Of a stretch of 64,000 nucleotides of DNA, positions 18,397-27,286 are shown one piece after another (position 1 is the stretch's first letter; each line of letters begins with the position of its first letter). Origin of the DNA: Anaerolineae bacterium (lineage in GTDB: Bacteria > Chloroflexota > Anaerolineae > Aggregatilineales > Phototrophicaceae); NCBI GenBank assembly GCA_022821805.1, contig JAJECX010000001.1:124001-188000 (forward strand), in the 5' to 3' direction. Under the pieces are notes generated by a model. It made no database searches. It saw only the letters and a program-made list of their open reading frames with translations, and was not told where the DNA came from. Made by a program: the position numbers and the translations under genes.

Positions 18397-19416
18397 CTAC
18401 TTGTCGCCGTCCTTGCTTCCACCAAAGAATCGCCTGCTGATTGCGCTGCCGAAGAGCATACCGGAAATCGAGCCGTCATATTGCGCGCGAGAAGCCGGCT
18501 GCTCGCCCCAATCCCCCTTATGGCGCTTGTTGATCCACTCCTGGTAGTCATCGGAGGCGCCGATCAAGAAGGCTTCTATGGCGGACTCGTCTTTTTCCGC
18601 GAGCCGGTCCCGCAAATCGTTCAGGATAGCCACAAGCTCGTCAATGGCGCGCGCAAGAGAATCGCTGTTTTCCAGCCATTCGTCGCGAAGCGCATCCGGG
18701 TGATGCGTCAGCAGATAACGTGTCAAGACAGCGAAAGGCGGGTTCGTCAGGCGTTGGGCGTCCCCCCAGGCTTGGTGTTTCATCGCTGCTGAATATGCGG
18801 CGATGCTGAGAACCTGCGGTATCTCTTCTGTGATTGTCGTCAGGCTGTCGTGTTCCGCCGGGTCGAGAAAATGCGGCTTGCCATCCAGTATGAGCGCGAA
18901 GTTTACGGCAAGGTCAATCGCCTCTTTTATGCTGTCGACCGACGGCGTTAGATAGATCGCGCTCCGATGGAAATAGTCGTCCGCGGCCTGCTCCGGGCTC
19001 AACTGATGCTCCAGCAAATAGTCAGCGTTGACCACCGGCGTAAAGCCGATCAAGTGATGCTCGTCGGAAAGAAATTCCTCCGCCCAACGAAATGACGGCT
19101 GCTTCATAACCGCGGTATCCAGGATGACAACGCCATCCCGCAATGATGTCGATACGATCTCGTAGCCAGCGCGCAAGTCTTCATAGGGCAAGTTCATGAC
19201 CACTAGATCAGCCGATTCAACCGCGCTTTCCGCATGGCGCTCAACCTTGTCGAAGACTTTGAGTTTCCGCGCCGGCTTTTCGAAGTCATCGCGGCTGTCG
19301 TAGCCAATCAGGTCGAAGCGGTGTTGTCCGCCTTTTTCAGCGTAGGTCCGCAAGCGCAGCGCAATGGATGCGCCAAGCCGGTCCAATCCCAGAACAGCCA
19401 CCGTCAATTGTGCCAT
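18397..19416 (-). CDS. prephenate dehydrogenase-like NAD(P)-binding protein
   Basis: 339-residue protein of the 6PGDH/TyrA superfamily. The Rossmann motif GLDRLGASIALRLR is at about residues 9-22, followed by ADLVVMNLPYEDL and VVILDTAVMKQPSF, as in TyrA (which has DVGSVK at this place). The all-helical C-terminal half contains a FLDPAEHDSLT segment matching the TyrA dimer domain. Residues past about 275 are an unusual charged and aromatic tail. The dehydrogenase family is clear, but tyrosine biosynthesis is not certain because the usual HPM motif is replaced (LIGFTPVVN). Confidence 0.75.
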   Translation of the reverse strand: MAQLTVAVLGLDRLGASIALRLRTYAEKGGQHRFDLIGYDSRDDFEKPARKLKVFDKVERHAESAVESADLVVMNLPYEDLRAGYEIVSTSLRDGVVILDTAVMKQPSFRWAEEFLSDEHHLIGFTPVVNADYLLEHQLSPEQAADDYFHRSAIYLTPSVDSIKEAIDLAVNFALILDGKPHFLDPAEHDSLTTITEEIPQVLSIAAYSAAMKHQAWGDAQRLTNPPFAVLTRYLLTHHPDALRDEWLENSDSLARAIDELVAILNDLRDRLAEKDESAIEAFLIGASDDYQEWINKRHKGDWGEQPASRAQYDGSISGMLFGSAISRRFFGGSKDGDK

Positions 19417-19516
19417 ATCAGCGCCTCGTGCATCGGATCGTGAGCGTGTCGCACAACTATATCGCAGAGCGCGGTCATCTTTCTATATCCAGCTCGCCGA
19501 ATGCAAACTACCGGGC

Positions 19517-20047
19517 TCAGCTTTCACTATCGGCGCTCCGCAGCCTGGACAACAGGGGAAAGATTCGCCGATCGCTGTGTCGCTCATCGCTATTTTGGTG
19601 CCGTTCCACCAGCCAGATCACATCTTCGTCGGAGCCGCAGTTGCGAAGTATCTCGCCACCCCATTGCGCGTGATGCCGCCGAACGATGAATGGCGCCCGC
19701 GCAATTCCAAGGGTTTCGTCCTCACTTAAGCGAAGGCTCAAACGCGGGGCAATCCCCTCGATGATCACGGCGAGCGTCTTCTGCCACACGGATAGCCGAT
19801 ACCTTGACTTGCCCACATCGTGCAGCAGCGCCGCGGCGATAAGCGCGTCTGGCGCAGCCGGATCCGCCGCTAGCACTCTTTCGAGCACCTGCAGGCTGTG
19901 CAACTGCTCCGACCGCGCCATGGAGCGGAAGGCTTCATATTCACAGGCTGAAAGATGCCGCCGCGCCAACTCAATATCGGGCGAGCGAGCGAAGGCAAAC
20001 AGGGCGCCTATGCCTTGCGACAAACGGTGAAATGCTGCTTTCATCAT
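19517..20047 (-). CDS. HD-domain phosphohydrolase-like protein
   Basis: 176-residue HD-domain protein. The HD pair lies in LIAAALLHDVGKSRYRLSVWQ (about residues 88-108). The upstream histidine is in SEQLHSLQVLERV and later histidines in FIVRRHHAQWGGEIL and LVERHQNSD. This is the minimal metal-dependent phosphohydrolase fold, similar to the C-terminal domain of stand-alone HDIG proteins. Substrate unknown. It sits between the M50 protease gene and the TyrA-like gene on the same strand and could be transcribed with them. Confidence 0.75.
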   Translation of the reverse strand: MMKAAFHRLSQGIGALFAFARSPDIELARRHLSACEYEAFRSMARSEQLHSLQVLERVLAADPAAPDALIAAALLHDVGKSRYRLSVWQKTLAVIIEGIAPRLSLRLSEDETLGIARAPFIVRRHHAQWGGEILRNCGSDEDVIWLVERHQNSDERHSDRRIFPLLSRLRSADSES

Positions 20048-20174
20048 GCCGGCAAATTCAAGGTCGATTTCGTCTGACTGTAAACGTCGTTCTCATGCAC
20101 GGACCATCTATCAGGTCGCCCGTAGCATCTTCCCGGCGCTATTGTCGCAGGATTTATCGCATCCCTGCAACTGT

Positions 20175-20921
20175 TTAGAAAAGCAGAAGACGAATCAGCG
20201 CGCCGGTCGGCCGCGCAACGAAGAGACCAAAGGGATTGATGCCGCCAAGAGGAAGGACGGATATGAAGATCAGCGCGATGAATACATAGTAGCTCGCCAT
20301 CTGCCAATCGCGCCATTTGAAAGCCGGGCGCATCAAGAATTCGGCTAAGGGGCGCAGGCTCCGCTGTACAACTACCGGGATCTGCATCTGGTTCAGCCAA
20401 CTGCCGGGCAGCAAGCTCAATACGATGTGCCAACCATCTATCGGGAAGAGCGGAATCAAGTTGAAGACGAATAGCAGCAGATTCCAAAACACCATCGCGT
20501 AAAGCAGCGCCGCCAGCATCCCAAGGGCGTCGGTCATCGGTTCCAGACCACGGTAAACCAGGAAGCCATAGGTGCTGAGCCCGCTCAGCCGCAGCATCAA
20601 AGCGAAGACCAGCGCCAACCCTAAATTGGAAAAGGGACCGGCGGCCACTGCCGCCAGAAAACCGCGGCGCGGGTCTTTCATGCGGTTCGCTGAAATCGGC
20701 GCGCTTCCCAGGATGCCAAAACCGATGATCGCGAACATCAGCCAGCCTACCCAGTTGATGTGCGCCAGCGGGTTCAGTGTCAGACGACCCTGCAGTTTCG
20801 GGACTTCGTCTCCCATTTTCCAGGCGACGAAGTTGTGCGCGAATTCATGCACGGTCATCGCAACACCCAAGACGATAAGATTGATGATGATAGTGATCGG
20901 GTTTAAGTCGAGCAAAATCAA
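20175..20921 (-). CDS. site-2-protease-like M50 family membrane metalloprotease
   Basis: 248-residue intramembrane zinc protease. The zinc site H25-E-F-A-H29 lies in the first transmembrane region, and the third ligand is the aspartate of FPIDGWHIV within N-x-x-P-x-x-P-x-DG. About six hydrophobic segments. It lacks PDZ and CBS domains, so it belongs to the short group-III-like M50 proteins common in Gram-positives, Chloroflexi and cyanobacteria. Candidate substrates are membrane-bound anti-sigma factors or signal peptides, but none is encoded nearby. Confidence 0.88.
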   Translation of the reverse strand: MILLDLNPITIIINLIVLGVAMTVHEFAHNFVAWKMGDEVPKLQGRLTLNPLAHINWVGWLMFAIIGFGILGSAPISANRMKDPRRGFLAAVAAGPFSNLGLALVFALMLRLSGLSTYGFLVYRGLEPMTDALGMLAALLYAMVFWNLLLFVFNLIPLFPIDGWHIVLSLLPGSWLNQMQIPVVVQRSLRPLAEFLMRPAFKWRDWQMASYYVFIALIFISVLPLGGINPFGLFVARPTGALIRLLLF

Positions 20922-21047
20922 TCAGTCTCGCTGCCAAATGAAAACATTACTTCAAATATACACGATTTTACTCCGTTTTGGAAAATGTTTATGGACATTT
21001 CACAATTGCCTTCGCCCACCTGCCTGGTCCGCGACTTTTCAGTTCAA

Positions 21048-21075
21048 TTGACGGCAAACGGTGTTAAAGTATGGT
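21048..21075 (+). promoter_or_regulatory. putative promoter of the lipid glycosyltransferase gene
   Basis: TTGACG (21048-21053), 16-base spacer, TATGGT (21070-21075). The predicted start is near 21082, leaving a leader of about 90 bases that contains short out-of-frame ATGs. Confidence 0.45.
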
Positions 21076-21172
21076 GAGGCTCGGCGCTGGGACACACCCA
21101 AGCGTCGTTGCGCAAACGCTAAAAACATGATGGCGGACTAATGAGCGCTGGACGCGCGCGGGAATCAGCCCC

Positions 21173-22333
21173 GTGACCAAGAAAGTTCTGTTTTTGTTCT
21201 CCGACACTGGTGGCGGGCACCGCTCCGCTTTTCAGGCGATCCAGGACGCGATGAAGATTCGTTTTGGCGGCGCCGTTGAATTCGACGCCGTCGATGTCTT
21301 GCGCGAGTGCAAGTGGCCCCTCAATAAACAGCCGGAGCTGTATCCGCGCGTTGTCAACACATCAAAATTCTTGTGGGCGCTGGTCTACCACAGTTTTGAC
21401 GGCAAGCGGCGCACTCGTCTTGCGCGGCAATTCATTTATCGCAACAATCGCAGAATCTTGCGCCGAATCGTCGCCGAACATCCGGCTGACGTCGCCGTTT
21501 GCACACATTCCGTGATCGGCAACCCAACATTCCGCGCCTTTCTCACGCTGGATGAGAGACCGCCATTTTTGACCGTCGTCACCGATTTGGTCACGACGCC
21601 TTCATTCTGGTACGACCCGCGCGTCGATCATTGTTTCGTTCCAACAGAATCAGCCTATCGCCGCGGCTTGCGCCTAGGCATGTCGCCCTCCCAGATGCAG
21701 ATCACCGGCTTGCCCGTCAACCCGCATTTCATCAATTCCATGACGACCAAAGAAGCGGCGCGGGCGGAATTCAGCTTGCATCCAGATTTGCCCGCCGTGC
21801 TGCTGGTCGCTGGCAGCGAAGGCATGGGCGCCATTCACAAGACGGTGGCAGCGCTTGATGCCGAGCCGCTAGATGCGCAGTTGATCGTGGTTTGCGGCCG
21901 CAACCAGGACTTGAAGGCAAAGCTGGAACAGCGCGCCTGGATAAATCAGCATCGCGTCTTCGGCTATGTGACCAATTATCATGAAATGCCGCGGATTATG
22001 GCTGCTTCCGATATCATCGTAACCAAAGCGGGACCCTCCACTATCAGCGAGGCCGCCATCGCGGGCTTGCCGATGATTATCAGCGATCGCATCCCGGGCC
22101 AGGAGACCGGCAATGTGCGGCTGGTCACCGAGAATCGAGCGGGCATTTATCTGCCCAAGCCGGAGAGAGTGGCCGAGCGGATCCGCGAATGGCTCGCCGA
22201 GGGACCGGAATCATTAAGCCAGCGCGCGGAAAACGCCAGAAAAATTGCCCGCCCGGATGCCGTGTGGGAAATCGCCGATGCGGTTTGGGATTGGGCGAAT
22301 CGCCCCAAGTTCGCTCGCTCGCGCGCGTCCTAA
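21173..22333 (+). CDS. MGDG synthase/UgtP-type diacylglycerol glycosyltransferase
   Basis: 386-residue GT28 family enzyme, expected to transfer a sugar from a UDP-sugar to diacylglycerol at the cytoplasmic membrane face. The start is GTG at 21173. The N-terminal DTGGGHRSAFQAI motif (residues 11-23) and the MGDG-synthase domain (FLTVVTDLVTTPSFWYDP) are present. The C-terminal nucleotide-binding half has VCGRNQDLKAKL, VFGYVTNYHEMPRIMAASDI and TKAGPSTISEAAIAGLPMI, the classic GT28 donor site. It makes membrane glycolipids. Whether the sugar is glucose or galactose is not decidable. The 3' end overlaps the convergent gene by four bases. Confidence 0.9.
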   Translation: MTKKVLFLFSDTGGGHRSAFQAIQDAMKIRFGGAVEFDAVDVLRECKWPLNKQPELYPRVVNTSKFLWALVYHSFDGKRRTRLARQFIYRNNRRILRRIVAEHPADVAVCTHSVIGNPTFRAFLTLDERPPFLTVVTDLVTTPSFWYDPRVDHCFVPTESAYRRGLRLGMSPSQMQITGLPVNPHFINSMTTKEAARAEFSLHPDLPAVLLVAGSEGMGAIHKTVAALDAEPLDAQLIVVCGRNQDLKAKLEQRAWINQHRVFGYVTNYHEMPRIMAASDIIVTKAGPSTISEAAIAGLPMIISDRIPGQETGNVRLVTENRAGIYLPKPERVAERIREWLAEGPESLSQRAENARKIARPDAVWEIADAVWDWANRPKFARSRAS

Positions 22334-23427
22334 TGATCGCCAAGCTGGCCGAGATAAACTGCGTCAGCTACCTCTGTATGCCGGCCGTTTTCCAGGTCAA
22401 GCTTGTACGTTAGGTTGCTTTGCCGCATCGTAAACAGAACGGCGCGGTCCTCATCGGTGAAGGCGAGCGGGCGCGCCAAGTCGGCAATCGGGCTGCTGGC
22501 GATTCGCTGCCGCCCATTCGATATGTCGACATGAATTAATACCGTTCGGATTCTGTCGGTTTCCGCTGCTGAATCGCGCGCCTGTGACAAGGCGTAGATC
22601 GCCTGTGCGCCGTCCGCGCTTACGAGAATGTTTCCGCCATCGCGGTAGTCGCCGCGTGACAATGCCGGTATGATCTGCATGTCGCCACCGTCCAGCGGAA
22701 AAACCTCGACATCCAAGCCGCCCGCATCCAAATTCGGCGCGAGACGCAGCATCCGATTCGCTCCAAAGCCGACAGCGCATAAGCAGTTCGCGTCGCCCGG
22801 CAATGCGCGCGTATGGAGATCATCCGCCGTAACCGTCAGCGCGAAAAGCCCGGTTCGCTGCGTATACGGGCTCAGCCCTTCGCTGTCATCCGCGTGCGCT
22901 TCCATATAGATTTCATGTTGACCGTCGCCGAAGCCGACAGGCAGCAAGTGAATGCTCTCGCGCGGACCATATACCAACAATTCGCGAATTTCGGCGCCGG
23001 CGATATCGGCCAGCCAAGTCGCTGTGATTAACTGACCATTGTCGACAATCTGGCTGATCGTCCAAACGATGTGATCCCCATCTTCGGACACCACCCAGTC
23101 GACGCGATGCGTGTCAGACCTTGCGCGGATGAATGGGTGATCACGAATGATGCCGTCGGCTTTCGCCAACTTAACTTGGCCCGCTTGTCGGTCCAAGTAA
23201 ATGACGCCGTTGTTTGTCAGGGTAAATTGTTGGCCCACCGCGCCAATCGTTATTCCTTCGCCGCTGAGCAGATTGATGAAGATCAGATCCGTTTGCGCCG
23301 GGTACTCGGCGTTGCGCCGCGCGAATACATCCCATGTATGCTGCTGCAAGCCCGGCTGAGCGACATCTTGGCCAAAGACCGTCATCGCCGTTGCCAGTAG
23401 CACAAAGAAATGTAGATTGATTCTCAT
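22330..23427 (-). CDS. secreted beta-propeller-like protein of unknown function
   Basis: 365 residues with an N-terminal signal peptide (MRINLHFFVLLATAMTVFG, cleavage near GQD). The mature part has repeated strand patterns spaced 45-60 residues apart, such as NNGVIYLDRQAGQ, EDGDHIVWTISQI, GQHEIYMEAHAD, ADGAQAIYALSQA and TDEDRAVLFTMRQ, resembling WD40-like/TolB-type propeller blades. No catalytic motif is seen. Probably an extracytoplasmic protein. The 3' end overlaps the convergent glycosyltransferase by four bases. A strong terminator upstream (23511-23539) isolates it from the 52-residue gene. Confidence 0.65.
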   Translation of the reverse strand: MRINLHFFVLLATAMTVFGQDVAQPGLQQHTWDVFARRNAEYPAQTDLIFINLLSGEGITIGAVGQQFTLTNNGVIYLDRQAGQVKLAKADGIIRDHPFIRARSDTHRVDWVVSEDGDHIVWTISQIVDNGQLITATWLADIAGAEIRELLVYGPRESIHLLPVGFGDGQHEIYMEAHADDSEGLSPYTQRTGLFALTVTADDLHTRALPGDANCLCAVGFGANRMLRLAPNLDAGGLDVEVFPLDGGDMQIIPALSRGDYRDGGNILVSADGAQAIYALSQARDSAAETDRIRTVLIHVDISNGRQRIASSPIADLARPLAFTDEDRAVLFTMRQSNLTYKLDLENGRHTEVADAVYLGQLGDH

Positions 23428-23510
23428 ATCGGGAAAGTCTCGTTCGGCATACGAAAACGATTATAAAGCCGACTTCAAGAGCGGGCAATTTGGCTTGCCG
23501 CTCTTAAAAT

Positions 23511-23539
23511 AAAAAGAGCCCCGCCTTCAAGGGGCTCTT
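23511..23539 (-). terminator. strong intrinsic terminator of the 52-residue gene
   Basis: Perfect nine-base stem AAGAGCCCC/GGGGCTCTT with an eight-base loop, followed on the minus strand by a T-rich tract (TTTATTTT). It lies about 20 bases after the stop of the small gene at 23561. Confidence 0.92.
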
Positions 23540-23560
23540 CAACGGTTGATGCCGCGGTAT

Positions 23561-23719
23561 CTAGAAGGCTTTGCGGTTGCGGTGAAGTCGCCGTTGCAGC
23601 CAATCGCTGGCTTTGCGATTCTTCTTGTCGTTCAAGAAGCGCTCAATCCTCGCTTCTTCCATCAGTTCGTGCATGCGCTGCTTATGCAGGCTCGGAACGA
23701 TAATGCTCAAGTTCTCCAT
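23561..23719 (-). CDS. 52-residue basic small protein, hypothetical
   Basis: The ATG at 23719 has a GAGGA ribosome site eight bases upstream and opens 52 codons ending in TAG. The protein begins MENLSIIVPSLHKQRMHELM, continues as a charged amphipathic helix (EEARIERFLNDKKNRK) and ends in an Arg/Lys-rich tail (LQRRLHRNRKAF). There are no cysteines, no signal peptide and no membrane segment. It forms a complete transcription unit: a near-consensus promoter at 23800-23828, about 75 bases of leader, the gene, then a strong terminator. I recognise no family. The high basic charge suggests nucleic-acid, ribosome or acidic-protein binding, as inference. Confidence 0.75.
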   Translation of the reverse strand: MENLSIIVPSLHKQRMHELMEEARIERFLNDKKNRKASDWLQRRLHRNRKAF

Positions 23720-23799
23720 GATTGTCCTCTTCGCGCTTGGATATTTCAGCTATCTGACGCTATCACCTGGGCATTTCTTACAGGGAAAGTCATAAATCC

Positions 23800-23828
23800 A
23801 TTATGCAATATACCTAGTTCCTTGTCAA
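23800..23828 (-). promoter_or_regulatory. near-consensus sigma70-type promoter of the 52-residue gene
   Basis: Minus-strand TTGACA (23823-23828), exact 17-base spacer, CATAAT (23800-23805). This is the best promoter match in the window and predicts a start near 23793. Confidence 0.8.
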
Positions 23829-23925
23829 CCCGCGATGCGTAAATCTGGGATCTGTTCGCGCCTGCTACCTGGGGCGCTCCACTGTTACAATGCCGCCGTG
23901 AAGCGCAATTCAAGGAGATGTGATC

Positions 23926-25083
23926 TTGAAACCAGTCACCATTCAAGACATGCGCCTGCATGTCATTGCCATGCCCCTGGTTGAATTGCTAAAGACCAGT
24001 TTTGGCGCCGAGCCCTATAAGTCCGCCATCATCGTAGAGGCAGTGGGCAGCGATGGGCATACCGGTTGGGGCGAAACCGCCTTGAAAACCAAACCTTCAT
24101 ACGGTTCAGAGACGATTCTGACGGCGCTCCATATCACACGAGATTTCTTGATTCCCAAGCTGCTCGGGGCGACGCTCGATTCACCGATCCAGGCGGCTGA
24201 GATGCTCAAGCCCGTGCGCGGCAATCACCATGCGCGCGCCGGCGTCGAGGCGGCCATCTGGGATCTGATGGCAAAGGCGAGCGACATGCGCCTCGCCGAT
24301 TACTTCGCTCATCACTTGCCACCCGGCAATGATCCGAGCGACGCGGCGACCGTTGGCGTCAGCATTGGCATTCAGGACTCGCTCGACCAGCAGATCGCTC
24401 TCATCCAGAAACGCGTCGATGAAGGATATGGGCGCATCAAACTCAAGATCTCGCCCGGCTGGGATCTGGAGCTTGCCCGAGCTGCGCGTCGGCATTTTCC
24501 TGATATTATGCTGATGCTTGACGCCAACAGCGCCTACTCGCTGGCTGACGCCGATCGCTTGCGCCAGCTAGATCAATTCGACCTGCTGATGATCGAGCAG
24601 CCGCTTGCTTATGACGATATCTATGAACACAGCCGGCTTCAACCGCAGTTGAAGACGCCGATCTGTTTGGATGAGAGCATCTATTCGGCGCATGACTGGC
24701 GGATCGCTTTGGAGCTAGGAGCGGGGGAGATCCTCAATCTAAAGCCGACGCGGGTTGGCGGCTTCACCGAGAGCATAAAGATATACGAGCTTTGCCAGGA
24801 ACGGGGAACTCCGCTGTGGATCGGCGGCATGCTGGAAACAGGCATCGGCCGCGCCGCCAATCTATCTTTCGCCGCGCTGCCAGGCGTGAATCTCCCCAGC
24901 GACATCTCAGCCACCGATCGCTACTTCGCCCCCGATATCACTGAGCCGCCCTTTGTACTAGGGGCGGAAAGTTCGCTGAAGCTGCCGCAGGGACCGGGCA
25001 TCGGTCTTGAAGTGCAGCGCGACCGACTGGCTGCGGCGGAAGCGCGCTGGCGCGAATACAATCCTTTTGCGCCGCTATTCTAG
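23926..25083 (+). CDS. menC: o-succinylbenzoate synthase / N-acylamino acid racemase family enolase
   Basis: About 386-residue enolase-superfamily protein. The MenC-type acid/base lysines are in GRIKLKISPG, the metal ligands in LDANSAYS (Asp), MIEQPL (Glu) and CLDESI (Asp), and the second lysine in LNLKPTRVGG. It closely fits the OSBS/NSAR branch, which makes o-succinylbenzoate in menaquinone synthesis or racemises N-succinyl amino acids. No other men gene is in the window, so racemase activity is equally possible. AAGGAG at 23912-23917 gives ideal spacing to the TTG at 23926. GTG at 23920 would be only two bases away. Confidence 0.85.
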   Translation: MKPVTIQDMRLHVIAMPLVELLKTSFGAEPYKSAIIVEAVGSDGHTGWGETALKTKPSYGSETILTALHITRDFLIPKLLGATLDSPIQAAEMLKPVRGNHHARAGVEAAIWDLMAKASDMRLADYFAHHLPPGNDPSDAATVGVSIGIQDSLDQQIALIQKRVDEGYGRIKLKISPGWDLELARAARRHFPDIMLMLDANSAYSLADADRLRQLDQFDLLMIEQPLAYDDIYEHSRLQPQLKTPICLDESIYSAHDWRIALELGAGEILNLKPTRVGGFTESIKIYELCQERGTPLWIGGMLETGIGRAANLSFAALPGVNLPSDISATDRYFAPDITEPPFVLGAESSLKLPQGPGIGLEVQRDRLAAAEARWREYNPFAPLF

Positions 25084-25090
25084 ATTTTGC

Positions 25091-25741
25091 CTAATAGGGA
25101 CAGGTGTATGTCACCAGTGGCAAGGTTTCACGCGGCGAGCCGCCCAGCTCGAATGTCATGATCGACGCCGTCGCCGGGTAATCAACCGGCAGCGCGTATT
25201 CAACCAGCCGGTCTTTCATCAGCGCTTCCGGTTCGACGCCTTGCGCATGCAGCCAAGGGAAGACCAGAATATCGCCATGCGCGACGGCAACGACGGAATC
25301 GCCACTGTGCTCAACAGCGATGCGCTCGAAGAAATCCAGCACTCGCTCCAGCACCATCGCTGGCGACTCATAAGGTGGCTCATTGCCCGTATAAAGGTCC
25401 CAACCCGTCGCCGCCAGCTCCGCTGTCGGGCGGCCCTCGTATGGCGTGAGCACTTCAAGAATCCGCTCGTCGGTACTGGGCGCGAGCGATACGTGCCGTT
25501 GCGCCACGATCGCGGCCGTCTGCTGCGCCCGCTCCATTGGGCTGCTGTATATCGCCTTGATAGGCTTTTCCGCCAGCCACTCGGCCGCCGCTTCCGCCTG
25601 CCGCATGCCAAGGTCGCTTAAATGGAAACCGGGAATGCGTCCATATAGAATGTTGGCTGGGTTGCGCACATGACCGTGCCGCATGAGGTAAAGTGTCGTC
25701 GTCAATTGAAACTCCGCAAGGTAGCGCTGTACTGCCTTCAA
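25091..25741 (-). CDS. histidine phosphatase superfamily protein
   Basis: 216-residue phosphoglycerate-mutase-like phosphatase. The catalytic RHG is in LYLMRHGHVRN (about residue 21), followed by LSDLGMRQAEAAAEWL, the second arginine in IYSSPMERAQQTA, a Glu near RILEVLTPYEG, and the second catalytic His in VVAVAHGDILVFPW. It acts on phosphoesters. The broad-specificity phosphatase branch is likelier than glycolytic mutase. The first 15 residues may not be translated. The open frame overlaps divergently with upstream frames of the MFS gene, and the 3' end is 7 bases from menC. Confidence 0.85.
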   Translation of the reverse strand: MKAVQRYLAEFQLTTTLYLMRHGHVRNPANILYGRIPGFHLSDLGMRQAEAAAEWLAEKPIKAIYSSPMERAQQTAAIVAQRHVSLAPSTDERILEVLTPYEGRPTAELAATGWDLYTGNEPPYESPAMVLERVLDFFERIAVEHSGDSVVAVAHGDILVFPWLHAQGVEPEALMKDRLVEYALPVDYPATASIMTFELGGSPRETLPLVTYTCPY

Positions 25742-25872
25742 GGTTCATTCTATCATTGCCGCATCGTGGCGACAGCGATAGATTCGATACGATCCCTGTC
25801 GCTAACGATTGTCCTGGAATTGGCATATCATTGCGAAAAACTTCAGTCAATTGGCAGCGGAAACAGGGCGCC

Positions 25873-27117
25873 TTGAATCGTAGATCCAGAAACTTCGACC
25901 GTCGCTTGCTGACTATTCTCTTAATCGTCTTTGTGCAGATGGTCGGAACATCGATGGCGCATCCCATCTTGCCCCTCTACGCCCAGTCGGTATTCGACAT
26001 GGACGCCCAGATCATCACGCTGTTGATTACTGCCTTCTTCGCCGCGCAATTCCTGGCCGGTCCCTTCATCGGACGGCTGTCCGATCAGCGCGGTAGATTG
26101 CCCATTCTGCTGATCAGCCAAATCGGCACAGTCATTGCCTTTCTGATGATCGGCTTCGCCCAGTCGGCCGCGCTTCTGTTTATCGCCCGTGTGCTCGATG
26201 GCGTAACCGGCGGCAATATCGTCGTCGCCCAAGCCTACGTAACCGATATCATGCCGGAACGACGGCGTACCGAGGCGCTCGGTTATACGATGGCGGCTTT
26301 CGGTATGGGCTTCATCGTGGGACCCGCCGCCGGTGGGATTTTGGCCAGCCGATTCGGTCCCCACGTGCCCTTCTTATTCGCCGCCGCTGCTGCGCTGGTC
26401 ACTGTTTTTCTAACCTGGCTCACGCTCGAGGAATCCCTGAGCCACACGGAAAAAGCGCGCAATCGCGAAAGCAGGCAGGCTCGCCTGCGTCCAGCCGACA
26501 TGGTAAAGAATGTGGCGCTGATGTCCGTGCTCATCATCTCATTCCTGTCCCGCTTTGGCATGGGTCTGCTGATTGGCGCCTTCGCGCTCTTCGCCGAAGC
26601 GGTGTTGTTCGGCGGTCATGACTTTGCGACCGTGAGCCTGGGCGTTGGGCTCATGCTCATGGTTGTCGGCATCGGCCAGTTTCTTACGCAGATCTTCGTT
26701 CTGCCGGCGACCTTAAAACGTTTTGGCGATCCGCTGATTGTCGTGCTCGGGGTCGTGGCTCGCGCCATATCAATGTTTCTGTTGGCAATCGCGACCGAGC
26801 CGATGCTTGGCGCCTTGAGTTTGGCGGTATTTGCGCTGGGAAGCGGGCTGCTCTTTCCACCTTTACAATCACTGCTGACGAAGACTGTCGTCAGAGAATT
26901 GCGCGGTGGCGTGCTAGGACTCAACCAGTCGGCGATGAATTTGGGTGTCATCTTGTCTACCGCGGTCGCCGGAACCCTGTTCGCGCTGAATCCAGCGCTG
27001 CCCAATTTCTTGGGCGGCATTCTCTATTGCCTGGTATTGATTCCGAGCATGTTCTTGTGGACATGGACGCGAAACAGCGGACGGCTCAAGGGCGAGCAGC
27101 TGGCGGTTAGCTCATAA
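25873..27117 (+). CDS. MFS transporter, multidrug-efflux-like
   Basis: 414 residues from the TTG at 25873, chosen because it puts an RRSRNFDRR basic stretch just before helix 1. The frame stays open back to a GTG at 25693, but those 60 residues do not look like MFS sequence and would overlap the divergent phosphatase. Twelve helices. Motif A GRLSDQRGRLP follows helix 2, and VARVLDGVTGGNIVVAQAYV resembles motif B/C of DHA1 exporters. Similar to Bmr/TetA-type proton antiporters. The first in-frame ATG falls inside helix 1, so a non-ATG start is needed. Confidence 0.88.
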   Translation: MNRRSRNFDRRLLTILLIVFVQMVGTSMAHPILPLYAQSVFDMDAQIITLLITAFFAAQFLAGPFIGRLSDQRGRLPILLISQIGTVIAFLMIGFAQSAALLFIARVLDGVTGGNIVVAQAYVTDIMPERRRTEALGYTMAAFGMGFIVGPAAGGILASRFGPHVPFLFAAAAALVTVFLTWLTLEESLSHTEKARNRESRQARLRPADMVKNVALMSVLIISFLSRFGMGLLIGAFALFAEAVLFGGHDFATVSLGVGLMLMVVGIGQFLTQIFVLPATLKRFGDPLIVVLGVVARAISMFLLAIATEPMLGALSLAVFALGSGLLFPPLQSLLTKTVVRELRGGVLGLNQSAMNLGVILSTAVAGTLFALNPALPNFLGGILYCLVLIPSMFLWTWTRNSGRLKGEQLAVSS

Positions 27118-27158
27118 TGAAAAATCGCCATCGATATGATGACGATCGCCACTGGCTG

Positions 27159-27232
27159 TCGGGGCGGCGGGATTTGAACCCACGACCTCACCGACCCGAA
27201 CGGTGCGCGCTACCGGGCTGCGCCACGCCCCG
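27159..27232 (-). tRNA. tRNA-Pro (CGG)
   Basis: 74-base minus-strand cloverleaf. Acceptor CGGGGCG/CGCCCCG with discriminator A, D-loop with AGCCCGGTAGC, anticodon stem CACCG/CGGTG around TTCGGGT (anticodon CGG), T-arm GGGTTCAAATCCC. CCA is not encoded. Confidence 0.97.
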
Positions 27233-27286
27233 ACAATTGCGCCTACAGTGTAGCGAAACGGCCTAAGGCTGGCAAGATGGGAAATA

